From the NCBI GenBank assembly GCA_902729315.2, contig LR746272.1:868001-932000 (forward strand): a DNA stretch of 64,000 nt, in the 5' to 3' direction. The DNA comes from Spirodela intermedia (Eukaryota; Streptophyta; Magnoliopsida; Alismatales; Araceae). Both the position numbers and the translations under genes were made by a program. The notes beneath the pieces are model-generated. The model did not search any database. It was not told the DNA's origin and saw only the letters and a program-made list of their open reading frames with translations. This document shows, piece after piece, positions 14,341 to 26,570 of this stretch (positions are counted from its first letter, which is position 1; each line of letters opens with the position of its first letter).

Positions 14341-15556
14341 TGGGGCGGAAACCCAACCGTCGCCGGAAGGATCGGCCTTCTCTGGCGGCGCCGGGAAGCG
14401 GAGCAGAGGAGGGAGATGATCCGGCCGACGATACCAGGGAGGGTTGAGCTCTCCTGGTCTAAGCAGCGCCGGAAACGGCGCGACGGCGGCGGAGCGTCGG
14501 GAAACTCCGGCGGGGGCCTGTGAGGAGCTTGGACTGGATCTAGCTCGTCGGCGGCAGGTAGGCGTTCGTCGGTGAACGGCCAGCGACTGGGCGGAGCGAC
14601 GGATGGTGGCTCCGGCGAGTTTATGGCGGAGTTTTGGAGGAAGAGGTGGCAGTCGAACCAGGAGTCGACAGACTCCGGCGGAGTGCTCGGCGACGGCTCG
14701 AAGGGAGGCGACGCGAGCCCCTTTCGTCATGACGGCGTGACGGGGTTCCAGCAGAGGCGGCGGCGGCTGCAGCGGCAACCGCGGCCGTTTCGTCCGGTGA
14801 CGGTGGCGATCTCACGCGCGGCAACGAAGATGTCCGGCGGCGGCCGTGGTCTCAGGCGGCACCAGGCTTCTCCGGCAGCATCGTCACGATGAACGAAGTC
14901 CTCAAGGGGGGTATCGACAACCTTTCTCTCCCTCCTTCCCTCCCTATTCTAGGTCACGAGGAAGATAACTCACAACGATAATTTCTCTCAAAAAAATACA
15001 TCGCTTCTTTGAAGGGGGGGTCCTACCTCCCCTTATATGGGCCCACAAGTGGGCTAAGGGGAGGTGGGCCCACTTGAGGCCTTCAAGCCCATAAGCCACA
15101 AAAGGATACCAAAGGAGCTTATTGGGCCTCTTAAAGAGAGACCCAATAAGCTCCCCTAAAAGGAGAAAGAAGAGGGCCCTCTTACGGTGCTTAAGTGGGC
15201 CTCAAATGAAGACCAAAATTAGCCCCAAAAGAGGCCCAAAAGGAAAGACGCATAGGTCCCCCCCCCCCCTAGGGTTTTAATTGGGCCTCAAAAGAGAGAC
15301 CCAATAAAACCCTAAAGAAAGGGAGACACAAATAACAACACACACATAGAATTAGGCCCGCTAACACACAAACGTGAGGCCTAATAAGTCAACGTGAAAA
15401 TACATAGAAAGATAAAGGTAAGCTCGAGCTCGTCATCGTCATGGAGGTGGGATGTCATTGTCTCGAAGAGTTAGGCCGTGTAGCAAAAGCTAGGCTCCTT
15501 CGTCTTCGCATGTTGATCAGGTTGAACTCAGATTGTCGGTGTCTCTTGAGCTGATG

Positions 15557-15945
15557 GAGACCATGTGGTATGTTGTGAATTTAATGACACAAGTCATTGA
15601 GCCACATGAGGTGTGACTACAACAATAAAATTAGGACTATTAAAATGGAGATTATAAGTGAAATGATCACAAGCTTGTAGAGTTTGTTGACATTAAAGGT
15701 TCTTGATCCCTATAAATCTAAGTATATTCTAGTGGTGGAATAATGAAATTAAGGTAGATTCCTCGAAAGTAGATGTAGGTCAAAAGGGTTTGGCCAAACC
15801 ATTATAACATACAATGTACACAATTTTTTCTTGATTTATTTCGTATTATATATAAATTTTAAAATAAAAAATATTATTTAATAAAATAAAAATAAAAATA
15901 AAAGGTATTATATTTAATAAAATAAAAAATATAAATCAATTAATT
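15557..15945 (+). repeat. 3' LTR of the copia element, second part
   Basis: It resumes similarity to 6450-6800. Shared blocks include TTCTTGATCC, TGGAATAATGAA versus TTGAATAATGAA, and GTAGGTCAAA. Confidence 0.7.
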
Positions 15946-17300
15946 GTTTTCCTCGTCTTTATTTAGCCAACTATCTAGGAACCAACATTGTCCTAACAAC
16001 ATAGATAGATAGATGGATGGATACATAGATAGGTAGAGAGGGGGAGAGAGAGATATATGACATACCTTTAGGGGAGTGGGGCTATTGCGTCTCTGGTTCT
16101 TCATGGTGCGTGGTCCACTTTCAATAATTGTCTGAGTCTAATCTGTTTCAGTGTTAACATTCCTCGAGTTTGGGCCCACATAGTCCGATCCATTAACCGA
16201 TCTCTACTACCCTCTATCGTCGTCTTCCTTCTCCCACCACCATCTTCAAACCTTGACAAGGAAAATGGGTTGGAAAAAAGAATCCACTCCTGGCCAGAAG
16301 TGTTTTCATCTGCCCAACTCCAAGCTTATAATAAGCTGAAAATCCGAGCAAGTCATACTCATTAAGATGGACAAATCTCCGTAGAATATCAGCAACCCGA
16401 TAATCATCTTTGCATGGTCACGTAGTAATCGGTGCAAAATAAAGGTGTTATATCGATGGACATGGACGTATTCTTGTTACTAATCATTTATTATTTGGAC
16501 AGTCAATGAATGTACCATTGTCTGATACACGAACAAAGTCAGCAGCCGAAGGAGCCGAAGGGTCTCATAGCATGTTAAGAAATCTTGGGTTGGAAATCAT
16601 CAACTACTTGGCCACGACATTAATATCTTTCTTTGACTCCTCTTCATCTAATTCCTAATTCCCAACTAATTTGGACATCGCAAAGACTGTGAATCGAATG
16701 AACTTGGGATAAGAGATCTTTCACTATTAGCATCATAAAGGCGGGCTGATTTCCACATCCAAACATTTTCGTCTTCCGACTTGCTTACTCCTGAGAGTCG
16801 TCAGTGGAATCTATTATGACGAACAGGTCAAGGTACCCATGGGTCGTCATCCTCTATACGGTCTAAATGTCCGGGAGGGGGAATTGTGCTACGGGGCTAG
16901 AATTCACATGAGATGTGTCGCCCGAGGGTAGACTTTATAGATGGGTAGGTATTGAGTGATGGAAGGCTGGACAAGATGAGGTGACAAGATGGTGAATCAT
17001 GTGTTGATTTATACAATATTTTCGGAATATGTGTTGATTTTTTAGGGGAATTATGAGCCCGTTTAAAAAGGCCCATTTCGTTGTTTTATTTAATTAAACT
17101 AAAATTATTCGAGAAATGGATGGAAATGGGTGAAATGTTTGGAAACATCTGGAAACGACCGGAAACGGACGGAAAATGGGCAGAAAAACGGATGGAGAAA
17201 CGGAAGCCGATTCTCACTCAAAATCAAACGATTTTTTTAGCAAGTTGATTAATTACCGTCTGTAATGGGTTCTAGATCTAATGGGGGTATAAAAAATTCT
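15946..17300. other. Intergenic, no gene supported
   Basis: Mixed-composition sequence with a short GATA-like simple tract near 16003-16050. No coding exon with family similarity was found. The segment 17080-17290 leads into a TATA-like GGTATAAAAAA near 17287, possibly the promoter of a decayed element. Confidence 0.4.
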
Positions 17301-17439
17301 GATTTAGGGCAAAAAGGGAGCTTATTTTCATCATCTTTCCGCCGGGTGACAGACGGCGGCGTTCTTCCGGTTTTTCATTGATTTCTCGTGTTATTTTAAT
17401 AAAAATCTGATATTTTTTACGTTATGAATTATTTTCTTC

Positions 17440-17880
17440 GATTCATTCTGTCACAAGTTAATGAATCGAAGAAAAAATCAATTTCTACGGATTTTATTTA
17501 GGATTTTGCTCGAACTCGTTCGTCCGCCAGTCCCCGGTTTCAAAGCGGGAATAACCTGATTTCAATCCGTTTTATGTCTGATTCCTTGATGTTTTTTAGT
17601 TAGTGTTAACTATAATTTCAATTAATAAAAGGTTTCTGGAACAAAAATGGATTCATTTGCTTCAGATTTAGAATTCGTTCGTCCGCTTCATCCCCGGTGT
17701 CAAAGGGGGATTTTTGATTCTTAATCCCTTTTAGTTTCGTTTTCTTCGAAGTATTTCTGTTATTGAATCAATTCTGAACCCATTTTCGACCCTTAATCTT
17801 CTTTTTTCTGCATTTGACTTCATCTCCCAAATCTATCGTTCGTTTCTCCGCCGGCGGGCTCTCCCGTCGGCGGAGACATT
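17440..17880. repeat. About 160-bp tandem repeat, 2-3 diverged copies
   Basis: The word CGTTCGTCCGC (diverged in the third copy) recurs near 17517, 17676 and 17838, spacing 159 and 162 bp. The first two copies share a following CCCCGG-TCAAAG block. The third copy ends in an imperfect hairpin (17846-17875) with arms CTCCGCCGGCGGG and CCCGTCGGCGGAG. Confidence 0.7.
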
Positions 17881-18539
17881 TTCTCTCTCTTCGCGACCTC
17901 CTCTCTCTCCTCCCTTTATCTCTTATTTTCTTAATTATTCATAAATTAAGATTAAAAATCGTTTCTTATTTCCTGTAGATTAATAGTCTGACGGTGACGA
18001 GGGAAGGGTGGAGCTGGTCTGCTTGAGTACGAAACATCTTTACTACTTTTTAAATTTTTGTGTTATTTTTATTTTATTTTATTTTTTTAATGTATTTAGA
18101 GATTACAAAATTATAATTATTTGTTATCTTCCTTGTGGGTTTGACTTGAACTCACTGTAATTACTTGCTTTATTTTAAAATGAATTTAATTTTATAAATT
18201 TGACATCTTTTAAAATGATGACTAAGGAATGACCAAGTGCTTCAAAGGGATAAGATGCTTATAGATTTATTTGGTGCTTCTTTTTATTTATCTATCTTAT
18301 CATGTAATAAATTGTGTCAAGTTAAGATTTGAGAGCTTTATTTCTCATTCTCTAGTGACCTAAACATGTAACAAGGATGTCAACAACTACGGAAAGTTTG
18401 GAGCTTGTTCCATTCTCTTTCTAGATTGACTACATGATTGGAATATACTTGTTTTAATCTAGTGAATTTTAACTTCTACGTGACAATTTAGCTACCACAT
18501 GTGGGACAATTATTAGTATATGTTTTTGGGCTGATGCTT

Positions 18540-19300
18540 TGAAGAGGTGCAAATAGTGTTAGGTTTTGGTCTACATCAAGATCAAAAAGGAGGGGGAGGG
18601 AGGAGTTGAATTGATATATTCCTAAACCTTTCATTTTTTGAGACCCACTTCAAATGAATATAGATTATTTTTCCTTTTTTTTCTTTGTAAGATTTTCTAA
18701 TTGAAGAAATCTAAAACTCATTAATTTTTATAGTGGTTTAGTGCACTACCTACATCCACTCTCTAAGAACAACTATGTTCTTATACTCAGCTCACAAACC
18801 ACATATTACTAAACTCAGTTCTCACATAATTTTACTCATAAATCTTCTTCTAGATTCATAGTTTTAAGTGGCTCACAACTACTTAACGGAATAGGTCCCT
18901 TGAGTGATTGAATCACATGTTTATTTCTCACAACCTATATAGTAAGAATTCACTGTGGATAGTCTTCTTAATATGAAGTAAACATTAATATTTTTGGATC
19001 TCCAATGAAGAAGATGTCATGTACTCATAAGTAGTTGTTCTCCCTTTCTTGTCAAAGAGGATCATTCAATGTAGTTGTAGTACTCTTCATTTTTATACCT
19101 TGACATCATTTGAGTAGCCAACATGAGCCTCACTATGTCTTAGAATACATGCAAGAAGGACTTAATGGCAAGGTAAATGTGATTCATATGAGAAGGATAA
19201 ATGTTGTCTTATTTTGTTGTTGAAACAGAGTAATATTTATACATAAACCTTGTACTTTTTTGATCTCTAAATTTTTTCAATACAACTAATTTAACTAAAA
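18540..19300 (+). repeat. LTR-like sequence of a copia (Sirevirus-type) element
   Basis: It begins near GTGTTAGGTTTTGGTC, is followed by an AAGGAGGGGGAGG purine run and a GAATTG word, then by a TAGTGGTTTAGTGCACTACC-type block and CTACATCCACTCTC. This order is typical of plant Sirevirus-like LTRs. No matching second LTR was recognised, so it may be a solo LTR. This rests on remembered family patterns. Confidence 0.4.
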
Positions 19301-20413
19301 TAAGGTAAATTCAAATAGTTGAGAAACCAATATGACATGTCTCTCAACTTAATTCAGATATCGTAAAGATGAATCAATATGTTATTCCTTTATTATTTAA
19401 GTTTCTTATTTGAATCATATCAGTTCACAATGATCCATTATGCATCTTGTGTCATGAAGTTAAAATTAATAAGAATATGATATCATTAACTCAAGGTTGG
19501 TGGTAGATGTTTTGATAAGATGATAATTTGACATTCAAATCATATTAGAATCACACCTCAAATAAAATATGATCCTTAAGTTAATATCTTAGGTGAAGTT
19601 CTCGATGTCTATAATCATTATTTTAGTGATTTAGGATATCTAAAATAATTTATAAGGTATATTCATAATACTTAGAAAATCATATTTGTTTGAGTAAGTA
19701 ATTTGAATTCAATCAATCTAAAGAACATCAATTACATAAGAAAATAATGATATCACATCATGAGAGCACAATAGACTTTGTGAACTTTCATACCCATATT
19801 TTACTTTTTATGGTCTCATTAATTCTGATGTGCTCATCATTACTTTCATATTTTGGTATATTTTGTAAATATTGACATTTTCCACAATAGAATGTAATAT
19901 GATGATTTCATGTTGAGATATCTATCATATTTATATATTTATTAGTATTGAATAAAAATATATTTTAATAAGTTCTCATATAAGCTATTATCATCAAGAT
20001 TTCTGATTATGTGAATACATTCATAGATCATGAATATTGTGAACTATGCATAATTTGATCTATTAAAACTTATTTTTCATCATCAAAATACTTTCATAAG
20101 AGCATATTACTTTGGTTTTTTTGGTATCTACATTCAAGCTGCATTTTGAAACACAATGGCAGGATCTATGAACACATGTCATTGTTGTATTTTTTACCTT
20201 TTCAAATGCCCAGCATCTCAAGTCTTCCGCTCACATGGGTGTTCTAGTGGTTCTTGATCTCATTGTCAATTCTCCTTGACAATCACTCTCTAGCACTAGT
20301 TGCTCCTTGGCAACAGCTCTCTTGCTTGATGGTCTATTGCCTTCTGCTTGAAGACAAGATTAGTGCAACTAGTTGCTAAAAGTTATGGTATAGTTAGGCT
20401 GATCAATGATCAC
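19301..20413. other. AT-rich retroelement debris, no gene seen
   Basis: Stop-rich on all frames. Composition and texture match the neighbouring retroelement remnants, but no diagnostic motif was identified. Confidence 0.4.
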
Positions 20414-22740
20414 TTACAATGATTCAATCAACGAAAACACAAGTCTAATGATGGTGACTACCTCATTTTGAAATGAATGGACACAAGGGAGCTTCATTGG
20501 ATTGGTTCCCCTAAAGATTGTGTCTAACATTGAAGTCCTTATGAGAGATAGTTTGGACACCAAAGCTTGTAGCTCTAGCTGAACCACTTCAGACCTCATA
20601 TCACATCGAGATCTACTTAGAAAATTTAATAACCAATGATAGATGTCCACATCTAAATCAAGAAATTAAGCAACACCCTTAAGTGTTTGTAACTATACAT
20701 TACTCACATCTAAAGACACGATTTTGCCTAAGAATTGATCTTGGGTCCTAGTTTGTTATGTGCAACATTTGAGTGAAGTTATTGCTAGACATGATTAGAG
20801 ACAAAAAATAAATTGAAAAGCAATCAAGAAAAGTTCACCAAAAACTCAGTACAAGCGACCATAGATTGTCACGATATTTTTGAAAAACCATATGCTATTA
20901 AAGAAAAATGACTAAAGGTGATATTTTTTTTTGTATAATGTTTAAAATCTTTTTCACATCTTGCACATACCAATAACTTGAAAAATCTAAAAGTATAAAT
21001 TACTTTACTGATCAAATAATATGCCTTTGAATCATATTTCTGATCTTGTCCCAATAAAAATAGAGCATTATGTGTTAGCAATGTTGATACTAACTTGTAC
21101 TCTACTCCTCTAGGAGGTCAACAATCGAACAAAACTGTTTTGATATTTATGGGCCTCAAGGCAGGTTCATAATATCAGACATTTGTACAATTATTGGCTG
21201 TCTCATGTTTTTTTGACCCTTTTGATGCTAGTACGATTGAGGATTGAATTAAATAATGGAGGAGGGTGATTCTCACATGATCTATAGTTGAGTTACAATG
21301 GATTAAGTGGGTAGATTTTCAACAATTTCTCGCAGGCCATAGGGGGCAAAGGCCAAATGCTTATATAACTATGATTTGCAAGTATGATATGTTTGTAGAA
21401 ATCATTTTTGACAACTATTGTGCAAGAATTCGATTTACTTCCAGTTAATAACTTTCTAAAATTAACTAAATGTATATTTGTTATACAAATCTTAGAAACA
21501 TCATTAATATTTAACTTAGTTGGTGGCACCTACTTCAGCTATATTGACATATGAGGGAACACAATCATTTTCTTGATTTCATGAGCACCCACTATGACAA
21601 TCCCTCAACCTTTTACAAGCATATACTCTAGGTTTGAAATTTGAGCTTCTACTGAAGAGGAAGGTGGTGGCACCTAAACATCATAATTCCCATGAGAGTT
21701 GTATGAGTGGTTAAAGTACCATATATTTGAGGAGAAATTACATGGAAACACATGATTTGACTCACTATGAAAATGCTACAATATAACCTAGTTCATATCT
21801 TTACTTCTAATTTGAAACATGATTGTTAATTCAAAGTAATGATTCAGATCTAAATTAGTAAAATAAGTGAAAAATATCTATATGCTAAGTTTTTTCAGAT
21901 ATAAGTAAACTAGGATAATATATATACATCCATGTATTACCCCAACCTTGTTCCTAAAGTAAATGCTCTAATCAATCATATGATTCAGTACAATCAACCT
22001 TAACTAAATGTGAAATTGTGAATACCACTTTAGTTCCCAATTAGATTAATGGGCATCTTTATACATAGTGTAATTATTACATTTTTTTTCTTGAAGAAAG
22101 ATGAGGTCTTAGATTTACCTCATATGAGTCTACAGTGGTTTAATTGATTGAGGTTACCAATCTTACGACATTGGTGTCCCAAAGAGGTAGAAGTTTGGAA
22201 AGATCCTCTGAATGTAATTATTATGCAAATGAATGAGTTAATCAATGTGTGGGAATCAACATTAGAGATGGAAAAATAGAAGCAAATACAACAACAGAAT
22301 AAAGGCAAGGATATACAAAGAATGAAGGATGAAGAAATCATGCTATCAAGTGCTTCAAACATCAGTTGTACTTGAATATGATATTTATTTGGGGCCACAC
22401 CAAGACCAATGAGAAATGCTAATAATAGTTGTACTTCCCCAAGGGTAAAGATGATGTGAGATGGTTCAAGCTTCAGGTAATAAAAAACTTACTAGATGGT
22501 GTGGTTTGTTGAATCAACAATCCTTTGTGGGGCATCTTGATTCAACACAACCCAAAAAACCAGATAGCTCTTATCATCTTATAAATGAGATAAAGAACAT
22601 AGGAGTATGATGGCTTCATCTTTGTCATCAATTTTAACACATTATTTAAATCTATACTAATCTTTATGAACTCATTTAGATGAGTAGCAACAACTTCATC
22701 TTGAGCCGTCAAATATTGAAATACTTTGTTTTTCATGGAA
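20414..22740 (-). pseudogene. Decayed retrotransposon fragments, copia gag at 22542-22736
   Basis: The - strand frame at 22542-22736 reads NKVFQYLTAQDEVVATHLNE and continues with a spaced DL-NV pattern, resembling the UBN2-type gag domain of copia elements (NK-YL...L...HLNEF...DL.NV). Short - strand frames at 20414-20650, 20869-21081, 21293-21529 and 22120-22398 show no recognisable domain and may be pol debris. Only the gag fragment is supported. Confidence 0.5.
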
Positions 22741-23049
22741 TACTTAAAGTGTCAAATTTTAAGATTTATATGGACTTAATTGCTATTAACTATGAACGCA
22801 GATCGAATATAAAATTAAGACCAAAATTAAATATTATAATACTAATTTGTTAAAGAAAAACCTACTAAAGACTTGCAACACAATGCTCATGATTCATGCA
22901 ATGTGAAGTAGGAAAAAAAGAAAAAGATTGTTTCACAATAAGAGTACTGACACAAATTTATTAAGCCTTTTTGTGTGTCTTGGTTATAAGACATTGAGTT
23001 TGTGAGAATTTGCTAATGACTTCTCCCTCATTGCAAGCCTGATCTTTCC

Positions 23050-23540
23050 ATCTTGTAGTAATTAGGCGTTTAGTGCGATGACCTAAAAGCTGAGAACAAT
23101 TAAATGACACAGTCAATTAAATAATCTCGTGGAAAACATGTCTAATATTTCGCTGAATGAATTAAATATTGTCCTTGAAATAATTACATCCGACGAAAAG
23201 GCGAAGACAAAAACTACATTGCATGAAAACAAGAGTAATAACTCTTACTGAGAGCCTAGCCTGGAGTATCATCGAAAAAGGTCCAATAAGAACATAGGGA
23301 AACATGCATCAACGGTTCAGCTTGTGTCCTGGTTTTTGGACATTACGTCCGTGAGATTTTGGGCGAACGGTTCACCGGAAGCCTCACCTCTCCGACTTGC
23401 ATTAACAAGGTATTTAGTGGGATTACTTAAAAGCCGAGAGACATTAAATAACACAATTAAATAATCCCATGGAAACATGTTTAAAAATTTCGTTGAATGA
23501 ATTAGATAATGTCGTTGAAATAATTACATCCCATCGTGGC
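23050..23540. repeat. Direct duplication of about 150 bp
   Basis: Blocks 23050-23195 and 23395-23540 share TAATTAGGCGTTTAGTG / TAACAAGGTATTTAGTG, GAATGAATTA, and the ending TTGAAATAATTACATCC, about 345 bp apart. The second copy lies about 460 bp upstream of the first MYB start codon. Confidence 0.8.
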
Positions 23541-23882
23541 CGTAACCCCGAAGGGTAACGTGGCTCAACAAGAAGAGTGGGGCTGGCTATCTGTGAACGA
23601 TGGATTCGACACCGTGCGAGATACGAAATTGATTCAATTGAGAAGGCAGCACTGGCAGGCGTACGATGACAAAAGAAAATTTAAGTTCCCACTGCCTCTC
23701 TGCCACTTAACGACGGTCCCCTTCGTTCTCCCGAAACGGCCAATTTTCAAGGCGTCCGATCCATACGGCTGCTGCCGTAGCGCCATCCCATGTCGATTTA
23801 CCGACGTACTTCCCCCACGGTAAGACTCGAAGACCACCAGAAGTTATTCCATCACGCGGAAGGGGGCCACAATGGAGGGTTT

Positions 23883-23890
23883 TTTATAAG
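23883..23890 (+). promoter_or_regulatory. Probable TATA box of the first MYB gene
   Basis: TTTATAAG lies about 110 bp before the ATG at 24001. The leader contains a short upstream ORF (ATG at 23937, stop at 23952-23954). Confidence 0.5.
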
Positions 23891-24000
23891 AGGGGTTACT
23901 TCCAACATCTTTCTTGCTCAGATCCCAGGACATCATATGTTCCGCCGAGGGTGATCCGGGGGGACGAGTATCGAGAGGAAGAAGAGGGGGAAGAGGAAGA

Positions 24001-24350
24001 ATGGGGAGAAGCCCATGCTGCTCTGAGGAGGGTCTCAACAGAGGAACATGGATGGCTGAGGAAGACGAGATCTTGGCGAGATATGTAAGGGTCCACGGAG
24101 AAGGAAACTGGAGGAGCCTCCCGAAGCGAGCTGGTGAGGATATCTCGACATTTCCCTCCATTTGTGGTCACCTATGTGATTCCTCACAGAGAGCGTGGTA
24201 CTCACTGCACTGATATGTTGCGCAGGGCTGAAGAGATGTGGGAAGAGCTGCCGTCTACGCTGGCTGAACTATCTCAGACCGAACATCAAGAGAGGCAACA
24301 TATCCGAGCAAGAGGAAGACCTCATTGTCAGACTGCATAAACTTCTTGGA

Positions 24351-24406
<56 letters not shown>

Positions 24407-25597
24407 CCCCCCCCCCCTCCCTCTTCCTCTCCTTTCTCTCTAGGCTATTTTCCCGGTACTGTTGAGACCAAATCCAGGGAGCCATGGGATCCAGAGATGG
24501 AAGGCGTGGGTTTCCATAATTACATGTATGAGTTCTCCATTAGAACAAGGTTTTCTAGCTTAATCATAGTCGAAAAGCAGAATTTTAGCGATAGTCTTCA
24601 GGAGGGGATTCACCTTCGTTCGGGGGGTCTTGATGTTCGGGGCGGGGAGGGATGAGTGACAGTTAAACCCAGAGACCACCTCTGGACAAAAGCCGTGCAC
24701 AGGAACCGCCGAAAGCAAGAGGTCCCTCATTCACGTGAAAAAGGACACACGAGTCCATTCTCTTCCCTCTGAAACATCCCGAAAGCATTTTTAAAAGTGC
24801 GGAGCTCTTCATTCAGTACATCGTCCTTCCCTGGAAGCATATTCCCCTTGCGGGAATATCAACGTCGTGACTTTTTTCATGTTTGGATCGTGGTCCATTA
24901 GTCTGGTGGGAGAACCCCTTCCCCTCTTTTTGTCCTCCGCTGGCATCCTCTGGACCAAGTCCAGACCTAAGAAAGGCGCAAACTGTGGGCTATTACTTGA
25001 GATGCTTTCATTATTACCGAACAGCTGAAGATTACTTCAGAATTTCCTCCGCTCTCTTCTTGGTACCCCCCTCGTATTTGATGTCAGTCCCAGTATGGCT
25101 TGATCAGATCGTAATTGTGGGGAGCTTGCAGGTGGTCTCTTATCGCAGGACGGCTGCCCGGCCGAACAGACAACGAAATAAAGAACTATTGGAACACCAC
25201 CTTGTGGAAGAAACTGCAAGGTCGGCCGCTCAGAGCGCCCAAGCAAAGGAAACCACTCGCTGAGGCATCGTCTCAGCTGCAGGCTTCGGCCGATCCCTAC
25301 GAGAGGCAGCTGCAACCGCCGTCGGGTGATCTGCAGACTCCGACGAGTCCCTTGTTGAGCCATACGCCGAAAGAGTCGACTGTGGGACTCGGTCTCGCAA
25401 AATTTGGCGATGTTCCCCAAGTCGGAGCTGGTGACGGAAGCAGCAGCTGCCACTGGCAGGTGGAGAGCGTCTCCGACGAGGCCTTATGCGACAGAGCAGC
25501 TCTAATGGACTGGTTGGTCGACGAGGGAAGGGGCCACGAGATTCTGGGCGATTTCCAGTTCATGGCCTCCTTCCTTGATTTGGAGGAGTGGATGTGA
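24001..25597 (+). CDS. R2R3-MYB transcription factor, bHLH-binding type (242 aa)
   Basis: Nuclear DNA-binding regulator. Exons are 24001-24133, 24226-24355 and 25132-25597 (TGA at 25595-25597). Splicing at the classic R2R3 positions gives 242 residues. It starts [18 protein letters not shown]2 is about residues 13-63 and R3 about 66-114. R3 contains the full bHLH-interaction signature [D/E]Lx2[R/K]x3Lx6Lx3R, read as [20 protein letters not shown]. That signature and the NTTLWKKL end of R3 suggest the TT2/C1-like clade that acts with bHLH and WD40 partners on flavonoid genes. The C-terminus is acidic and has no VIRTKAxRC motif. It is a same-strand paralogue of the gene at 33053. Intron 2 (776 bp) begins with a CT microsatellite at the donor site. 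The family is certain. The pathway role is inferred. Confidence 0.92.
24356..24418. repeat. (CT)n plus poly-C tract starting at a splice donor
   Basis: The GT of MYB intron 2 (24356-24357) is itself the start of a run of about 48 bp of CT, followed by about 14 C. The donor therefore reads AACAG then GTCTCTCT. Confidence 0.93.
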
Positions 25598-26279
25598 ACG
25601 TGTTCAAAACTTCGGAAACCAAGAATAAATTCTCTGTTGGGGTGTGGGGGTCGGGGGGTGTATTATAGTAGGAAGTTTGCATAGTCGATCCAACAACATC
25701 ACGGGCGTATTGCACGATTAGAAATAAGTCGCCATGTTCCTAATGGGTTGGAGGACAGTCTGATCTCCATCCTCCATGAAAACTGTATCTCTGCCTAGTA
25801 TGCATCCTTGTCCACTACCATGGTCTTATCATTTTAACCACATCATGGACATGATATTCATTGGTAAGGTTCTGAGTTAGCAAAGTACTATATTATTTAT
25901 TCATTCATTTTATTTTAACCCCAGCAGAAGAAAACTGTTAAAATAACATTCTATATAGGAATACATTCCGATTCTCACCCTAAAACAAAGCTTTACATAA
26001 ATATATCGAAGCACTAAAGATTTGCTTCATATGCGAGCCATAAGATTTAATGCGAGGCTATCGAGATTTCATATGAGAGCATGAAAGACCAGATACGTAC
26101 ACATAGTGCCATTTTTGCAGAATAATTTATATCGTTTTCTTCAGCTAGATTGTCAGTGAGTCTGTTGAAGTATAATTGGAAGCACCGGAAAATAAAAGAT
26201 AAACCATTGAGACATCACACGCAAGAGCAAGATCTCCCAGGGACTCATCACCATTAATGTATGGATGACCAATACCATT

Positions 26280-26570
26280 TGGAATGCAGGGTGGCTCGGA
26301 AGCCGTGCCTCGGGAACCACGCCCACTGCCGGTGGCCGCTAGATCCGTCAGCCACCAGAGCGAATCCAGTGGTCCCGCGGGGAAGGGGGGAGACCTTACG
26401 CTGTCGCTGATTGGCACAACGAAGTGGTCTTTTGTCTTAATCCGTCGGCGGGGCTACGCCTCAACGTGGTGGTAGGCCATCTACTTCGTCGCCATCTGAC
26501 TCAGCCATCTTCCGGCTGTCGGTGTCCTCGCGCTTACTGCTATAAGGTGGCCCCTCTGAGAGGAAACCCT
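26280..26570. other. GC-rich island of unknown origin
   Basis: An abrupt GC-rich block inside AT-rich spacer, open in frames on both strands (90 codons - at 26145-26417, 63 codons + at 26284-26475). I do not recognise the translations. It may be a gene or element fragment. Confidence 0.35.

Larger units (their letters stand above)
13441..15551. mobile_element. GC-rich 2.1-kb insert in the copia 3' LTR
   Basis: LTR similarity stops at 13440 and resumes at about 15557. The 5-bp word TGATG sits at both edges (13436-13440 and 15552-15556), as a target-site duplication would. The insert holds two GC-rich minisatellites, long GC-rich open frames on both strands (the largest 237 codons, - strand 14065-14778, without domain), and a TATA-like TTATATGGGCCC near 15035. 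Its ends are not TG...CA and I see no terminal inverted repeats. It could be a decayed solo LTR or another element type. A host gene is unlikely because no recognisable protein is encoded. Confidence 0.6.
5385..15945 (+). mobile_element. Decayed Ty1/copia LTR retrotransposon with nested insert
   Basis: Direct repeats of about 1.4 kb, at about 5385-6800 and about 12480-15945 (the latter split by an insert), flank an AT-rich body. Reading the + strand across stops gives copia landmarks in the right order: a GAG-pre-integrase WH motif (9305-9330), the integrase DYSRYVW motif (near 9724-9763), the reverse transcriptase motif DVKSTFLN (near 10846-10878), and the RNase H tail HSRTKHI leading into VDTKNQLVIVFNKSL (11629-11760). 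A purine tract of the copia type (TTAGGGGGAGAAA) lies at about 12404-12416. Every domain carries stops or frameshifts, so the element is inactive. Element boundaries are approximate. Confidence 0.85.

Noticed and set aside
14065-14778. 237-codon open frame on the - strand
   Set aside because: Pro/Arg/Ala-rich translation of GC-rich minisatellite DNA. Frames on the other strand are equally open and no domain is seen.
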